DNA from: Helichrysum umbraculigerum
Lineage: Eukaryota > Streptophyta > Magnoliopsida > Asterales > Asteraceae
NCBI GenBank assembly: GCA_949592205.1
Contig: CATIUR010000001.1
Coordinates: 336,294,250 to 336,358,249, forward strand
Reading direction: 5' to 3'
Length of the DNA: 64,000 nucleotides
Shown in pieces: positions 30,571 to 42,475 of the stretch. Numbering within the stretch: position 1 is the first letter of the stretch; each line of letters begins with the position of its first letter. Made by a program: the position numbers and the translations under genes. Below the pieces are notes generated by a model. The model was not told the origin of the DNA. It did not search any database and saw nothing but the letters and a program-made list of their open reading frames with translations.

Positions 30571-31506
30571 TGTGTACTGAATTTTCTCAATGTTAATGAT
30601 GTAAGTTTATATAAGCTATTACGGGATTGAATTAGTTATAAAATTATGTATGATATTTACCTTCCCATATTATTAATTTATACTAAATAATCCATACATA
30701 ACAGAAGTTACATTGTTCTAAACGTTACACAGAATAGGGTGTTATATGACTTTTCAAAACATAACACAACATAAGTTTTAGAACATTATCAGAGTACATC
30801 ATCGTCAAACATTCCTTCATTTCCAACCTTCTTGCCCAAAATATATCAAAACATAACCTACAAGAAGTAAAATGGTGGAATTAGCACGAAGCTAAGTGAA
30901 TAGACAAGCAATTAACAGTCTAACATAGCTTAACAAATCTGTTTACAACAACTAATCGTAAACACATAATCATCTCAGAGGATCGGTGGTCCGTGAGGAA
31001 CCCTCATTGCCGCGGTGGTCCTCCAAGCAATACTTATAACCAACTACAGGCCACGCAGTGGTTTTACCGATAACTCATTGCTATCTTCAATCAACATAGG
31101 ATCCATTCACAACAAATGTTCACAATTCCCATGTTGACTAACCTATAGCAATCAAGTCCAACCGTAGTTGACCTTCATATAACATAATGCCCTAAAGGCC
31201 ATGTATCACATAATCACACGTATCAATTAGACTAACCGTCTATATACATCAAAACTATGTTACTCGTAGTAACCAAACATGTTACACCAATTTACACTGA
31301 GAGTCACAAGTCCACTCACCTGAGTATCTTAGGATCAAAACTCAGAAGTCTTATGTTACTGAGTCTTCAGTTGGTCTGAAAACACAACAAAATATAAATC
31401 AGTACTCCTTTCATAAATTGAGTATAATTCAATTCAAATAAAAAAGATCAAACCATTAAACACCAAAATGTTTAAATCAAGTATAAGTACAACAGCCGAA
31501 AGATAC

Positions 31507-31765
31507 GCCGGATCAAATCCGGATCCGCCGGATCCACACCGGATCCGCCGGATACAATAATTCATATACATCAAAAATATTACTTTTTGGTGACAAAATA
31601 AAAATGTAGAACCGACCAATGAGTATCCGCCGGATCCTATATTGGATCCACCGGATCCTCAAAGATTTCCTAGTATCCGCCGGATCTCCTATAGGATCCG
31701 CTGGATCCACAACAATTTTCACTAGGATCCGCTGGATCAAGCATTGGATCCGCCGGATCCAAGGG
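31507..31765. repeat. GGATCCGCCGGATCC-type palindrome array in the LTR
   Basis: Two clusters (31507-31553 and 31622-31765) of GGATCC separated by CGCC or CGCT, as in TCCGCCGGATCC, plus degenerate units GGATCCACCGGATCC and GGATCTCCTATAGGATCC. The same array is at 50276-50349 and 50416-50556 in the partner LTR. Units can pair with themselves or each other. Short ORFs across it (31513-31803 minus, 31619-31840 plus) are repeat translation. Confidence 0.85.
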
Positions 31766-32268
31766 TTTTCCAGTTCATGCACATACAACAAACCCTTCCT
31801 CAATTCTTCACAAGCAAATTCACAATTTCAGTTGTTATAACAGCTTTAGTTCAATAAACAACAACTAATGAACAATTCTAATCATCAAGTATCATCCTAC
31901 ATCAATACATACCAACTTTCACTTAAAATTTGATACCATACAATAATACTAATATAAATCAATTTGTAACTAAAAACTAATACATGCTTACAATTTTGAA
32001 GTAAGAACAAGTTGATGATGATAATGCAAGACTTGAATCACTTCCCAAAACACAAACACTTTACTAGCTAATGATTCAATCAAGTTAGTTTATGGTTCTT
32101 TAGAGTTTAGGTTTTCAAGTTGAAGTTCAAATGAAACTTTCCTAATTGGGAAGGTAAATAATATAGGTCGGCTAACCTTTTAACCGACTCCGTATCCACT
32201 CAAAACTAGTCCCCTTTTCAATCTATTGTCTGGAACCTAAAAATCATTTATAATTCCAATAATTTTAT

Positions 32269-32608
32269 GAGTAAATTCCATAAATGGTCCCTGTGGTTTA
32301 CATTGATTTACGAAAACAGTCCCTGTACTTTTTTTTCAACGCTTTCGGTCCAATTACTTTAGATTTTCTCGCAAATGGTCCCATAACTTTGGATTTTTGC
32401 TCGCAAATGGTCTCTCCGTCTAACTTTGGATTGCTCACAAATGGTCCCTTGGTCTCTCCGTCTAACTTTGGATTGCTCACAAATGGTCCCTTAAGGGACC
32501 ATTTGCGAGCAAATCCAAAGTTATTGGACTGAAAACGTTAAAAAAAGAGTACAGAGACTGTTTTCGTAAATCAATGTAAACCACAGGGACCATTTATGGA
32601 ATTTACTC
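32269..32608. mobile_element. Mutator-type MITE inside the 3' LTR
   Basis: 340 bp, strongly palindromic, ends GAGTAAATTCC and GGAATTTACTC, with arms of more than 100 bp (AAATGGTCCCTGTGGTTTAC...). The 9-bp duplication TAATTTTAT is at 32260-32268 and 32609-32617. The other LTR keeps the uninterrupted site CAATAATTTTATTCTACC at about 51051, which proves both the insertion and the duplication. Confidence 0.93.
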
Positions 32609-32720
32609 TAATTTTATTCTACCATTAACTATATAAAGTTAAAACAAATAATAATTTACCCGTCACAATGACTCAAAATAACAAATATTAAAATGAAGCT
32701 AAGAAATTACCCGAATACCC

Positions 32721-33164
32721 TTAGCCCATAGGGTGGATGTTACAAATCTCCCCCTTAAGAAGATTTCGTCCTGAAATCTCATCACTTTCAAACAAACTAG
32801 GGTAACGCGATCTCATATTAGACTTAGTTTTCCACGTAAGATTGGGACCCAAACTATGTTTCCATTTAACTAAAACCATAGGAATGTCTTTCTTGCGCAG
32901 TTTGGTCACCTTTCTATTTAAAAGTTCAATGGGCTCTTCTACCAACTTCTGACTTTGATCAACTTTCAAATCTTGCAATGGAAGGATTTGTGATTGATCC
33001 TCCACATTACACTTTCTCAAATAACAAATATTAAAAGTATCGTGAATGTCAGATAATTCGGAAGGAAGATCCAAGGCAACTGTCTGATCATTAACAACCT
33101 GCCGAATTCTGAACGGGCCAATAAATCTAGGAGCAAGTTTCCCTCGCTTACCAAATCGAATCAC
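32721..33164 (-). pseudogene. pol: Integrase C-terminus and chromodomain-like tail of the old element
   Basis: The minus-strand frame starts with a segment typical of the GPY/F region (PRFIGPFRIRQVVNDQTVALDLP) and ends with a chromodomain-like module: PMVLVKWKHSLGPNLTWKT followed by SRYPSLF. A chromodomain after integrase is the hallmark of chromoviruses and targets insertion to chromatin. It is separated from the integrase core by stops and a frameshift (33165-33330), so it is not part of a working protein. Confidence 0.8.
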
Positions 33165-34308
33165 ACCCTTCTAAGGAGAAACTTTTAAATAAACCAATTC
33201 ACCTTCAACAAATGAAACAGGTCAACGACGAGGATCAGCATATTTTATTTCTGTCGGTCTCTGGCTGCTTTCAATTTCTCACGTGCAATTGCAACCTTCT
33301 CTGCTGTATCCGAACAATATCTGGCCCAGCAAACTATTTCTCACCAGCCTCTAACCAACATGTAGGTGTTCTACAGTGACGACCATATAACATTTCATAC
33401 GGAGGCATACCAATACTAGTGTGATAAGAGTTATTATAAGCAAGCTCGATCAATGGTAGGTGAGAATCCCAAGAACCACCATATTCCAACACACAAGCTC
33501 GCAACATATCCTCCAATGTATGAATAGTACGTTATGTCTGGCCATCAGTCTGAGGATGATAAGCTGTGCTGAGGTATACTCGAGTACCTAATTCATGCTG
33601 CAAGCTTTGCCAAAACCGAGAGATAAATCGAGAATCTCTCTCAGAAACAATAGACAAAGGAATTCCATGTCTCGAGACAATTTCATTAACGTATAACTGA
33701 GCCAATCGGGTCAAAGATGCAGTCTCACTGGTAGCCAAGAAGTGAGCACTCTTGATTAATTTATCAACAATCACCCAAATCATATCACTTCCTCGTGACG
33801 TTCGTGGAAGTTTAGTAACAAAATCCATAGTTAAATGTTTCCATTTCCATTCAGGAATCTCTAATTGTCTCAAAGAACCATAAGGTTTCTGATGTTCTGC
33901 TTTGACTTGAGAGCAGATATGACAAGATTCAACAACCCGAGCCAGGTCAGTTTTCATAGTCGGCCACCAATATAGTGGTTTCAAATCATTATACATCTTT
34001 GTACTCCCTGGGTGAATAGATAAACGAGACTTGTGAGCCTCAGTCAAAATCAACTCATGAAGTCCTCCAATTAGTGGAACCCATACTCGAGACTGAAATG
34101 TCTTCAAACCCCGAGAATCATCAATCAACAAATCCTTTCTTTTCTGCATTATTTCTGACTTCACATTCTGATCCTGAAAGGCTTCCAACTGAGCAGCCTT
34201 AAACTGTTCTATCAAATCAGAAGAAACTTCCAAACGCATAAAACAAATCTTATCAGAAGTTCCCTTTCGACTCAAAGCATCTGCAACCACATTGGCTTTC
34301 CCGGGATG
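33165..34308 (-). pseudogene. pol: RNase H end and integrase of the old element
   Basis: From 34308 down: the end of RNase H (ADALSR), an integrase HHCC finger (HPGSTKMYNDLK...CHICSQVKAEHQ) and the catalytic region (WKWKHLTMDFVTKLP, then SERDSRFISRFW, where family members usually have SDRD). An in-frame TAA sits near 33529 in the segment after DGQT, where related integrases have Glu-Arg. More stops follow from about 33333 down. The upper end is cut by the solo LTR. Confidence 0.85.
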
Positions 34309-34313
34309 GTATC

Positions 34314-36789
34314 TGATATCGCGTAAAAAGTCATGTTTTTACTACCGATATCTCTCTCATTCTGGAACGATTCTTGGCATTTTAACTCAAAAACAATACA
34401 AACCAATAGTATTATGCCAAGATGGTCAAAACAAGGTTGCACGATGAAAATCAATGAAAAACGAAGATTTCACACACGTTTGAAGATTCAAGGCATCAAA
34501 ACGAGATTTCAGGACAAAAGTGCCCATCACCAACATCCATCTCACCCAATATGTTCGTTTTTAAATTACGAATCCAACAAAAGAAGAATCAACAAAAACG
34601 GACGAAGAATGAAGATTCTACGTACGCCGGAAGATCCAAACGATTCGTACGACACATCTAAAGTTCAGAGGTATATTTTTGGGATTTCTTTTCATCAAAG
34701 TCTTCGTTTTTGAAAAACGAATCCAACAAAAAAAAGAATCAACGCAAACGGAGGCCTAACGAAGAAAACACGCACGAATCAAGAAACGAAGCAAAAGACG
34801 ACGAACCGGGGCGGGGGGTGCCAGCCGCTGCCGGACACCACCCAGCCGCCGCCGGCCACCAGGTGGGCGGCGCTGGCCACCTGCCCCCTGCCCCGTTTCC
34901 GCTTTTTGGTCCTTGCGCGTACCCGGTGCACCACCTTTACATGCTTTTTGGTACCCGATGCACCACCTTTACCCGCTTTTTGGTACCCGGTGCACCACCT
35001 TTTCCACCTTTTGCTAACGTGTGCCTTGGAATGCTAATGTGAGCCGAATTTCCCCTATAAATAGAAGCCCCAAGGCTCCATTTGAAGATGTCCCAATATT
35101 CCTACATGTGTTTGGCATATTTCTTTCTTTACTTTCTCATTCTATTTTCTTACTTCAAAATTAGTATTAGGCTAGTTAGGAAGCTTGTTTAGAGTAGAAC
35201 GAAAGCTAGGGAACATCTTGTAATCTTTGGTGTACGCTTAGAGATACGCTTATTAATTCAAGTATATTCCTTCTCGCATATTAATCTCGGTTATTTCTAT
35301 CCTTTTCTATCTTAATTATATATGTATACTTTATTTATGCTAGAGATCGTTTATGCCATGATTAGCGAGTAGATTACTATTGTATTTGTTGTGATGTAGT
35401 TAGCATATATATTTGTGGGATGACTTTAAATGTGTCGTGAAATAATATGACGGCCCCTATTCGACTGTTTACTTGGTATAGTGCTGGAAATGCTTTCAAG
35501 CAAAGTACAAACGCATGGAAGCTGGTAACGACCGAAGGTAGTTGTATTATGGATCGACATTATTATGATTTTAAACCTAAAACTTACATTCGCCTTTCGA
35601 TTAACAAACGTGATTGTAACCTTGTAAAGAGGAGTAGCGAACCTTAATACTTGGTCGATAGTTATCTGTGTAAAAACTATGGGTTTAATTGTAACGTCAT
35701 GCACGCATCATAAAATGCAATGTGATTACGTGGAATTGCCATGAGTATTGTACACTTCCAATCACAATGTACTTATCATGCAAACATCGCGAAGAAATTA
35801 AATTCACAATGGAAACATCGGTAAACGATTAAATACATTGTGAACTACCATAGTATTTTCCGACATGGTCTGGGTTTAACTTTATGCAAAAAGCCATCAG
35901 CATTTTAATTAGCATTTTAATTAGATTAGTTAGTTTAGATTAGATTAGATTAGGTAGGCTATAGGCTAAATAACCATTTACGAAAACCTAGGGATTTGTT
36001 AATTGTATTAAGAAAGGCAAGTTTAAAATCCAATTTAAAGTGATACTTTTCCTTAACCTATGAAATCTAAAGTAAGGTACGCAAGAAACCTCAACACTTT
36101 CCTTTGTTTATCATGCTTGAATTTCATTAATGGGAATTGATCAACTAAGTCCGAACATATTTGCTAATTAGTTGTTTGCTGGATTTATAGTCTTTATGGT
36201 ATTAAGAACGGTTAGACTTGTTGTGGACTTGCTACTCTATTCCTTCGCCCACGAGCAAACGCGTTCAATAATAAGGGCCACTGACTCCCTCATAGGAGAG
36301 TGTGGAGAGTTGAACATTGTCTGTTTAATCAGAATCATGACACCATAGTTCCTCGTGACATATTAGTTGATAACCAACTAATAGGGAATCTATTGGTTAT
36401 ACCATAAACTACCAAGTCTAGTGAACATTCCAAATTTAGTAAACAATTTCCCTAAAAGTCATCGTCCCACATTATAAGCTAATGAACTCACAACAAATAC
36501 TACTTTTATTATCTGATTTATTATTACATTTTATTCGCTTTAATTAGTTTACTTAGTTAACTGAACCAAAACCCCCAACGCACTCTTTTAAAACCTTTAC
36601 TAGAAAAGAAAGATTGATTGGATCACCTCTGTTTCAATTTAGTTTCTCTTTAAAAATGACTCTAGGTCATACTTACCATCTACTAGCCTTTGGTTCAGTA
36701 TTAGTAAGTCACGCTTAGACCCCAACAATTATAAATTATAAAACCCACCGATCGGGCTTGCGGACGAACCGCTCGCGAGTCGCGCATCA
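34314..36789. mobile_element. Solo LTR, 2476 bp, inside pol of the old element
   Basis: Ends TGATATCGCG and GCGCATCA, with 5-bp target duplication GTATC at 34309-34313 and 36790-36794. Removing it restores the open frame between RNase H parts of the host element. It contains a TATA box TATAAATA at 35056-35063, GC-rich sequence before it, and a 32-bp tandem repeat. There is no internal coding region, primer site or second LTR, so it fits a solo LTR left by recombination. I do not recognise the family. Confidence 0.8.
34919..35012 (+). repeat. 32-bp tandem repeat upstream of the solo LTR TATA box
   Basis: Units of GTACCCGGTGCACCACC followed by TTTAC..GCTTTTTG start at 34919, 34951 and 34983, nearly three copies. 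It contains the palindrome GGTGCACC and lies about 45 bp before the TATA box, the position of an LTR enhancer. Confidence 0.8.
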
Positions 36790-37748
36790 GTATCTGATTT
36801 CACTGTCATAATCTTTGATTAATTCCAACCATCGACGTTGACGCATGTTAAGTTCTTTCTGAGAAAACATATACTGAAGACTCTTGTGATCAGTGCAAAT
36901 AATACATCTGGTGCCATATAAGTAATGTCTCCAGATCTTTAAAGCAAAAATGACAGCTGCAAGTTCCAAGTCATGAGTAGGATAATTCTGTTCATGAGTT
37001 TTCAACTGACGAGAAGCATAAGCAATAACACGATCCCGCTGCATTAACACACAACCCAACCCAGCATAAGAAGCATCACAATATACCACGAAATCATCAG
37101 CAGGCAATGCTAAAACTGGGGCCTGACATAACATCTGCTTTAGAGTTTGAAAAGCTAATTCCTGTTGTTTATCCCACTGAAACTTTACATCTTTACGAGT
37201 CAACTTAGTCAATGGACCAGCAATCTTTGAAAAGCCTTTAATAAACTTTCTGTAATAACCTGCTAATCCAAGAAAACTCTTAATTTCAGAGGAAGTATTT
37301 GGAGCATTCCAATTAATTACAGCTTCAACTTTGGATGGATCAACTTTCACCCCATCCTCACAAATCACATGACCCAGAAACTGAACTTCTCGAAACCAGA
37401 ACTCACATTTAGAAAACTTAGCATACAATTGTTCCCTTTTCCAAATTTCAAGAACCATACGCAAATGCATTTCATGTTCAGCTTCAGTTTTAGAATAGAT
37501 CAAGATATCATCAATAAAGACAATCACAAACTTATCAAGGAAAGGCCGACATACCCGATTCATTAAATCCATGAAAATAGCATGAGCATTAGTCAACCCA
37601 AAAGGCATAACCAAGAACTCATAGTGACCATACCTGGTACGAAAAGCTGTTTTATGAATATCTTCCTCACGAACCCGTACCTGGTGATAACCTGATCTCA
37701 AATCAATCTTAGAAAAGTAAGAAGACCCTTGCAACTGATCAAACAATT
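36790..37748 (-). pseudogene. pol: RT and RNase H of the old element
   Basis: The minus-strand frame is open for about 320 codons. RT shows YFSKIDLRSGYHQVRV, MPFGLTNAHAIFMDLMN (Pro usual at the His) and the catalytic FIDD. RNase H shows YCDASYAGLGCVLMQ, HDLELAAVIFALK and CTDHKSLQYMF. Upstream it continues at 48013-47086 on the other side of the gag-only insertion (shared CAATT); downstream it continues at 34308. Confidence 0.9.
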
Positions 37749-38482
37749 TGTAACACCTGGTCAAAAAGTCAACTTGCGCGTCTAATTTAAACTTTTTATA
37801 ATTGTATTATTATATACAATTATAACTCAGCGAGCGAAAACTTTACATTTTATATAATGAATAGTGATTATGTAATAATCACAAATAAAACCATTTGAAG
37901 TCACATTAGATTTTAAATTGAATAAAACTATTTTTAATTTAATTAATTACTAATCGAAAGAACGGAAATATAAATCTAAAAATATTAAATTTATATATAT
38001 TATTCGGGTACAAAATACGGGTATTTTACACTGCAAAATAGGAACGAAGTGGGGGAAAACTCCTCCCCACCCCTTTGGATCAGCCACCCAACCCCCCAAA
38101 CCCCTCCCATTTCATTTCATTTCTTTCTATCTCATTTTCTTTTCACACACAAACACTCTCCACCCAATTACCACAAATTTTTGGAACTACAAATCGACAC
38201 ACGAAATTTACATTTTCGGGATCACCAACAAGAGAGGAGCAACATTAACAAAGGCCACACCTTCGTTTTCTTCCTCGTTTGGCCTCGATTCGCAATTGTA
38301 AGAAATTTCTAAATCTTTAGATCTAATCATTTTGGTGTAATGTTTGGGTGTAATAATGCTTACACAACTTAGTTATAACCTAAACAACAAAGAAAACATG
38401 ATTTTACAGCTTGAAAATACGTTAGATTTGCGATTTTGATCGGAAAAACGCGACAGCCGCGAGTTTCTGGGCTGGTGTTCAT

Positions 38483-38756
38483 CCATGCGACACAACGCTT
38501 GTGTCGCATGTTGTGTCGCATAATTCCATTTGTGTCGTATCTTATGTCACATAAACTACCCATGCGACACAACGCTTGTGTCGTACTCTATGTCGCACCT
38601 TGTGTCGCATTTCCATACGACACAACCCTTATGTCGCTAGTGATTTAGCATCGCAAGCTTTTGCGACACAACCACTGTGTCGCAGAGCTCTTATGTCGCA
38701 CTCCATGTGACACAACCCTTGTGTCGCATGACACGTTTTTGTGTCGCATGTTATGT
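38483..38756. repeat. TGCGACACAA/TTGTGTCGCA palindrome array in the LTR
   Basis: About eight copies of GCGACACAA and a dozen TGTGTCGCA half-sites in 270 bp. The first pair is a 10-bp perfect stem with a 3-base loop (TGCGACACAACGCTTGTGTCGCA minus ends). Several units differ by single bases (TACGACACAA, TGTGACACAA). The same array is at about 44702-44975 in the other LTR. Confidence 0.88.
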
Positions 38757-38913
38757 CGCAGAAAACAGAAAGTTTAAAAACTCACATTTCCACTAAGTGT
38801 CGAGACCCTAAATTTTATCACTTGATTTCACCCAATTTCAAGTCCAGATGCGTTTTTCCTTAAAGCAATATAGTAGAAATAAAAATTTTCCAAGCTGACC
38901 TGGCAGCTCGACC

Positions 38914-39001
38914 CCAGCCAGGGGCTCTGCCCCTTGGACCCCGCCAGGGGCTGCCGCCCCTTGGACCCCGCTAACCAGGGGCGCTGCCCCCGGACCCCCG
39001 T
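38914..39001. repeat. GC-rich CAGGGGC/GCCCCTTGG palindromic block
   Basis: Three units of CAGGGGC followed by a short loop and GCCCCTTGGACCCCG. It is very GC-rich against an AT-rich LTR and is duplicated at about 45133-45220. It could form stable hairpins in RNA. Confidence 0.8.
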
Positions 39002-39802
39002 ACACCATTCCCAGACTTCAACAACAAATGCATACATGAACAACTCGCTTAGACAAACTGATTTGTCTCATACTTATATAACCTCACGTGTTTAGGACAC
39101 TAGAAGGTTACCATTCGGACGTTGCGCGTATCATCGTATCGCTAACAACTCACAGGTGAGTTTCATAGCCCCACTCTTTCAACTGTTTTACTGTTTTTGG
39201 GGTGAAACACATGCACAACAACTGTTTTCGAATTATATTAATAATCTTTTATAATTCACAATCAATTATATTACTGTATGTAATACAAATGTGTAATACT
39301 TAGGAATTACACCCAACACGTCGTTTTGGAACAATATCAAGACCTAATCTAGATAGGTCACAATCGTACACTATCAGATTGTTGGAAAACAATTACCTAG
39401 ACATAACTTGATATAGTTAGTACTATTCATTGGCCATATTGTCGCGGGACAATATTATCCAATACATTAGAACTAGTTAGTTCTACCTACACTAGATGAT
39501 ATAGATACAATTACAGGATTAGTTGCTCTTTTAGGAACTAATATTTTCAATACAATTCAGGAACCTCAATATACTTGCTAGGCTTTAGGCTAGAAGTATA
39601 CGATAACATAATATGTTAGTATAGATTCTTCATACTAATACAATTCAACTAGGTAATGAGCATTCATACCTAGGACCAACGTACTAATTAATATCTAAAT
39701 ATTTGCTTATACGTATTTAGATAAAATCAATTATTTTCATGCGTGTCATGATTGTTACTTACGTTTGCTCATTCGGAAAACATATATATATATATTTATA
39801 TA

Positions 39803-39847
<45 letters not shown>

Positions 39848-40120
39848 ACATGTTTAGATATTATCATTAGCACTTGGTGCTAACTTCAATAGTATTTATG
39901 TATATTAGTATACATACAATCATACACACATTCAAGCCTGACGCGTCGTTGTACGGTCGGCTCTTATTTGCAATAGCTAGTATGTCGTTGTACTGCTGGC
40001 TCTACATTTCAACTATGCTCTCGAGCACTTCATAAACGATGCCGCGGTATTGCAGCGGGCACAAAACGATACCACGGTAAAGTGGGTACAAAACGATGCC
40101 ACGGTATTGCAGTGGGCACA

Positions 40121-40320
40121 ACTTCAATCAAACAAGTCGTTGTAACTTGTATCAGTATTCAATCAAACAAGTCGTTGTAACTTGTATAACTTCAATCAAA
40201 CAAGTCGTTGTAACTTGTATAACTTCAATCAAACAAGTCGTTGTAACTTGTATAAATTCAATCAAACAAGTCGTTGTAACTTGTATCAATTTAAGACAAA
40301 CAAGTCTAAGTAACTTGTAA
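40121..40320 (+). repeat. AATCAAACAAGTCGTTGTAACTTG tandem repeat near the LTR end
   Basis: Five copies of a 31-35 bp unit built on CAATCAAACAAGTCG plus TTGTAACTTGTAT, and a diverged sixth. Repeated at about 46391-46590 in the other LTR. The ORF at 40096-40320 is only a translation of this repeat. Confidence 0.85.
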
Positions 40321-40812
40321 CAGTGCAATCAACCAAAATCGGGGTATTTTGGACATTAAGTTAGACTTTTACACATTGGTGTTATAAACTTCAACGTATT
40401 ACATATCAAAAATCACTGATTTTGGAAACAACTTTACAAAACATAAATTGTTTTATTACTTTATGCTTTCAACTAACCTTCCTATGAACTCACCAGCTTT
40501 ATAGCTGACCTATTTTAGCATGTGTTCTCAGGTTGCCCAGCAGGATTAGGATTGCTTCAAGGCTTAATTAGCCCGAGTCGCATATTTTCAAACCATTGGG
40601 ACTGCTCTGCATCTACTTTAGCATTTTCAAATTTTGTACTTGGAAATCACTGTTAAACTTATAACGTTGTAAACGTTCTATTTTGGAAATGTATAATTAT
40701 TTTCAAATGTCTCATTTAGAGTCGTTCATTATGTATCTTATGCTGTGATATTTGATTTAGTGACACCCGACCCGACAGCTTCCGCAAACCGAAATTTGAG
40801 GGTGTTACAGAT

Positions 40813-40825
40813 TGGTATCAGAGCC
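40813..40825 (+). promoter_or_regulatory. Primer binding site (initiator-Met type)
   Basis: TGGTATCAGAGCC, 3 bp after the LTR end; complementary to the 3' end of initiator methionine tRNA. Confidence 0.9.
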
Positions 40826-42475
40826 TAAGGTTATAGTGAACTAGGTTGCATTTAGTGGGCCTAGACTATGACCGTTAGGCAGTATTCCTTATTAGGTATA
40901 ACTAGTTCAGGGATTACATCATACGAACTTAATTTAACATAGCGTAGCTAACTATGTACAATTAAGCAAAGATGATGTAAGATTTGAAAGGGGTTATACT
41001 GAGTTGGGAATGCACTAGTTGACTCTGATTGTTTTGTGCTAGATATCCTAGGCTATTATATGTACTATAGGTATATATTAATAGGCCTTACATGTATACT
41101 ACTTCTACGTATCAAATATATACTGGGTATATATGACTCAATTCCGCTGTACTATCATTTACTCGTGAAGAGGCACATCGCCGTCTTCCTAACTATTACG
41201 ACTCGACACTTTCTCCTTATGTACGCATAGGAGGATATCACATATATCACTGAACCTCGGGAAGGAGGTACAACCGTATTTAATGGGAATGGAAACCCAC
41301 ACATGCTAAACGTCCACGAAACTTAAAACAGATTTAAAACTTTTCAACCATAACCGTATGGATTGCAATTGGATTAGTGTTGACTAAGTCCACGATAAAT
41401 TAATTATTTCAATCATTACTTGATCATTTAGATCAATTGATTCAACACCTCAGTGCGTTGGGCACTCACATTCTAGCCTCTGTGCTACATTTGGGAAAAC
41501 ACATAACTTCAACACACATTTGGCCTTAGGGCTACAATCAAACAACACACGGCACGTGGTGCTGCAATCACACGGTATGTTGATACCGCCATTTGGGCAC
41601 GTTAGTGCAATCCTCATAGTATGTCGATACTACAAATTATAGCATGTTGATGCTACACTCATAGTACATGGGTACTACAATTTCAATGCCGCGGGCACTT
41701 CATTACAGCACGTGGTGCTGCGTTTCATGGTACTTTGGTGCTACAATTACAAAACACTAGTATCTCAATTACTGTGCTGATAGCACTGCATTATAGCACT
41801 AGGTGCTACTTCAATTATACATGTAGACTTGTTATAGTTGCATGTACGACTTACATATATACATATACACTTACTTAACTGGGCACGAGGTGCCACACCT
41901 GACTTTTATTATGAACGTATACTGGTATAGTTACGTGTACACCATATATGTATATACGACCAATTAAGCATGTAATGCTTTAATCAATAAATACACAATG
42001 ATGTCACCACACACATGGGTTGTGTTGGTGGACCCTGCTTCAACACCACCGAGGACACTGTAGTTGTCACATACACAGGCATGAATGGCCGTACGATATT
42101 CTAGTACTACGATATAGTCCATTGGACTACTCACAACAACATAATCTTGGATTGACTACATAGAAAACACAATTCGATCATGGTATGACCGCAACTAGAA
42201 ACTACAACTCAACTGGTCACAACACTCGAAAAACATGAGATTCATGATAACTTAACTAAAGAAAACTAGACAACGGTTACTTAAACTGTTGTACCAACAA
42301 TACAAAAGGGCAGTGATGCGCCTGCCACCTACAATATCAAAGACTTCAACGTCAAGGATCGTAGGATCCCGTGTATCATAAATTCCAACTCAAGTTAGCT
42401 ACTTATGTCATTGTAATAATCATCATCTTTGATTAAAGATCTCACACTTTGTCATTTCATTCTTGTTCAAGAATC
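40826..42475 (+). other. Long untranslated leader before gag
   Basis: About 1.65 kb without a credible ORF. The first about 95 bp is nearly identical to the leader of the element at 58356. Positions 41551-41894 hold an array of small hairpins, annotated separately. The leader likely carries packaging and translation signals; that is inference. Confidence 0.75.
41551..41894 (+). repeat. Array of about eleven mini-hairpins with changing stems
   Basis: Short palindromes with 4-6 bp stems and 3-4 base loops. Examples: CGGTAT-GTTG-ATACCG (41573), TAGTAT-GTCG-ATACTA (41617), TAGCAT-GTTG-ATGCTA (41639), TAGTAC-ATGG-GTACTA (41662), CAGCAC-GTG-GTGCTG (41706), TAGCAC-TAG-GTGCTA (41794) and GGCAC-GAG-GTGCC (41882). 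Between units both stem sides change together, while TAC/CTACA-type flanks recur. Confidence 0.8.

Larger units (their letters stand above)
30663..32744 (-). repeat. 3' LTR of the chromovirus-like element
   Basis: Matches 49416-51212 with scattered substitutions and indels. It lacks about 48 bp at the low-coordinate end relative to the partner, and contains a 340-bp MITE (32269-32608) that the partner lacks. It ends GGATGTTACA at 32744, followed by the purine tract (minus-strand CTTAAGGGGGAGATT). Confidence 0.87.
37749..40809 (+). repeat. 5' LTR of the young gag-only element
   Basis: 3061 bp and unusually long. In order it holds a pyrimidine-rich stretch (38060-38165), a GCGACACAA palindrome array (38483-38756), a GC-rich palindromic block (38914-39001), a TATATAA near 39055, an (AT)n tract (39780-39845) and a 31-35 bp tandem repeat (40121-40320). 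Short ORFs inside it are repeated in the other LTR and look non-coding. Confidence 0.92.

Noticed and set aside
31513..31840. ORFs rich in Ile-Arg-Arg-Ile (also 50250-50634)
   Set aside because: They are translations of the GGATCCGCCGGATCC array on both strands.
38369..38648. ORFs across the GCGACACAA arrays (also 44588-44867, 56374-56792, 62466-62684)
   Set aside because: They arise from the palindrome array in several frames on both strands; the LTR is non-coding.
39780..39845. (AT)n tracts as origins or matrix attachment sites (also 45998-46117, 55517-55552, 58629-58657)
   Set aside because: They are simple microsatellites of differing length between LTR copies. Nothing further supports a function.
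40096..40320. ORF with repeated Ile-Lys-Gln-Val-Val-Val-Thr-Cys pattern (also 46367-46591)
   Set aside because: It is a tandem repeat in an LTR read in one frame, present identically in both LTRs and without a start context.
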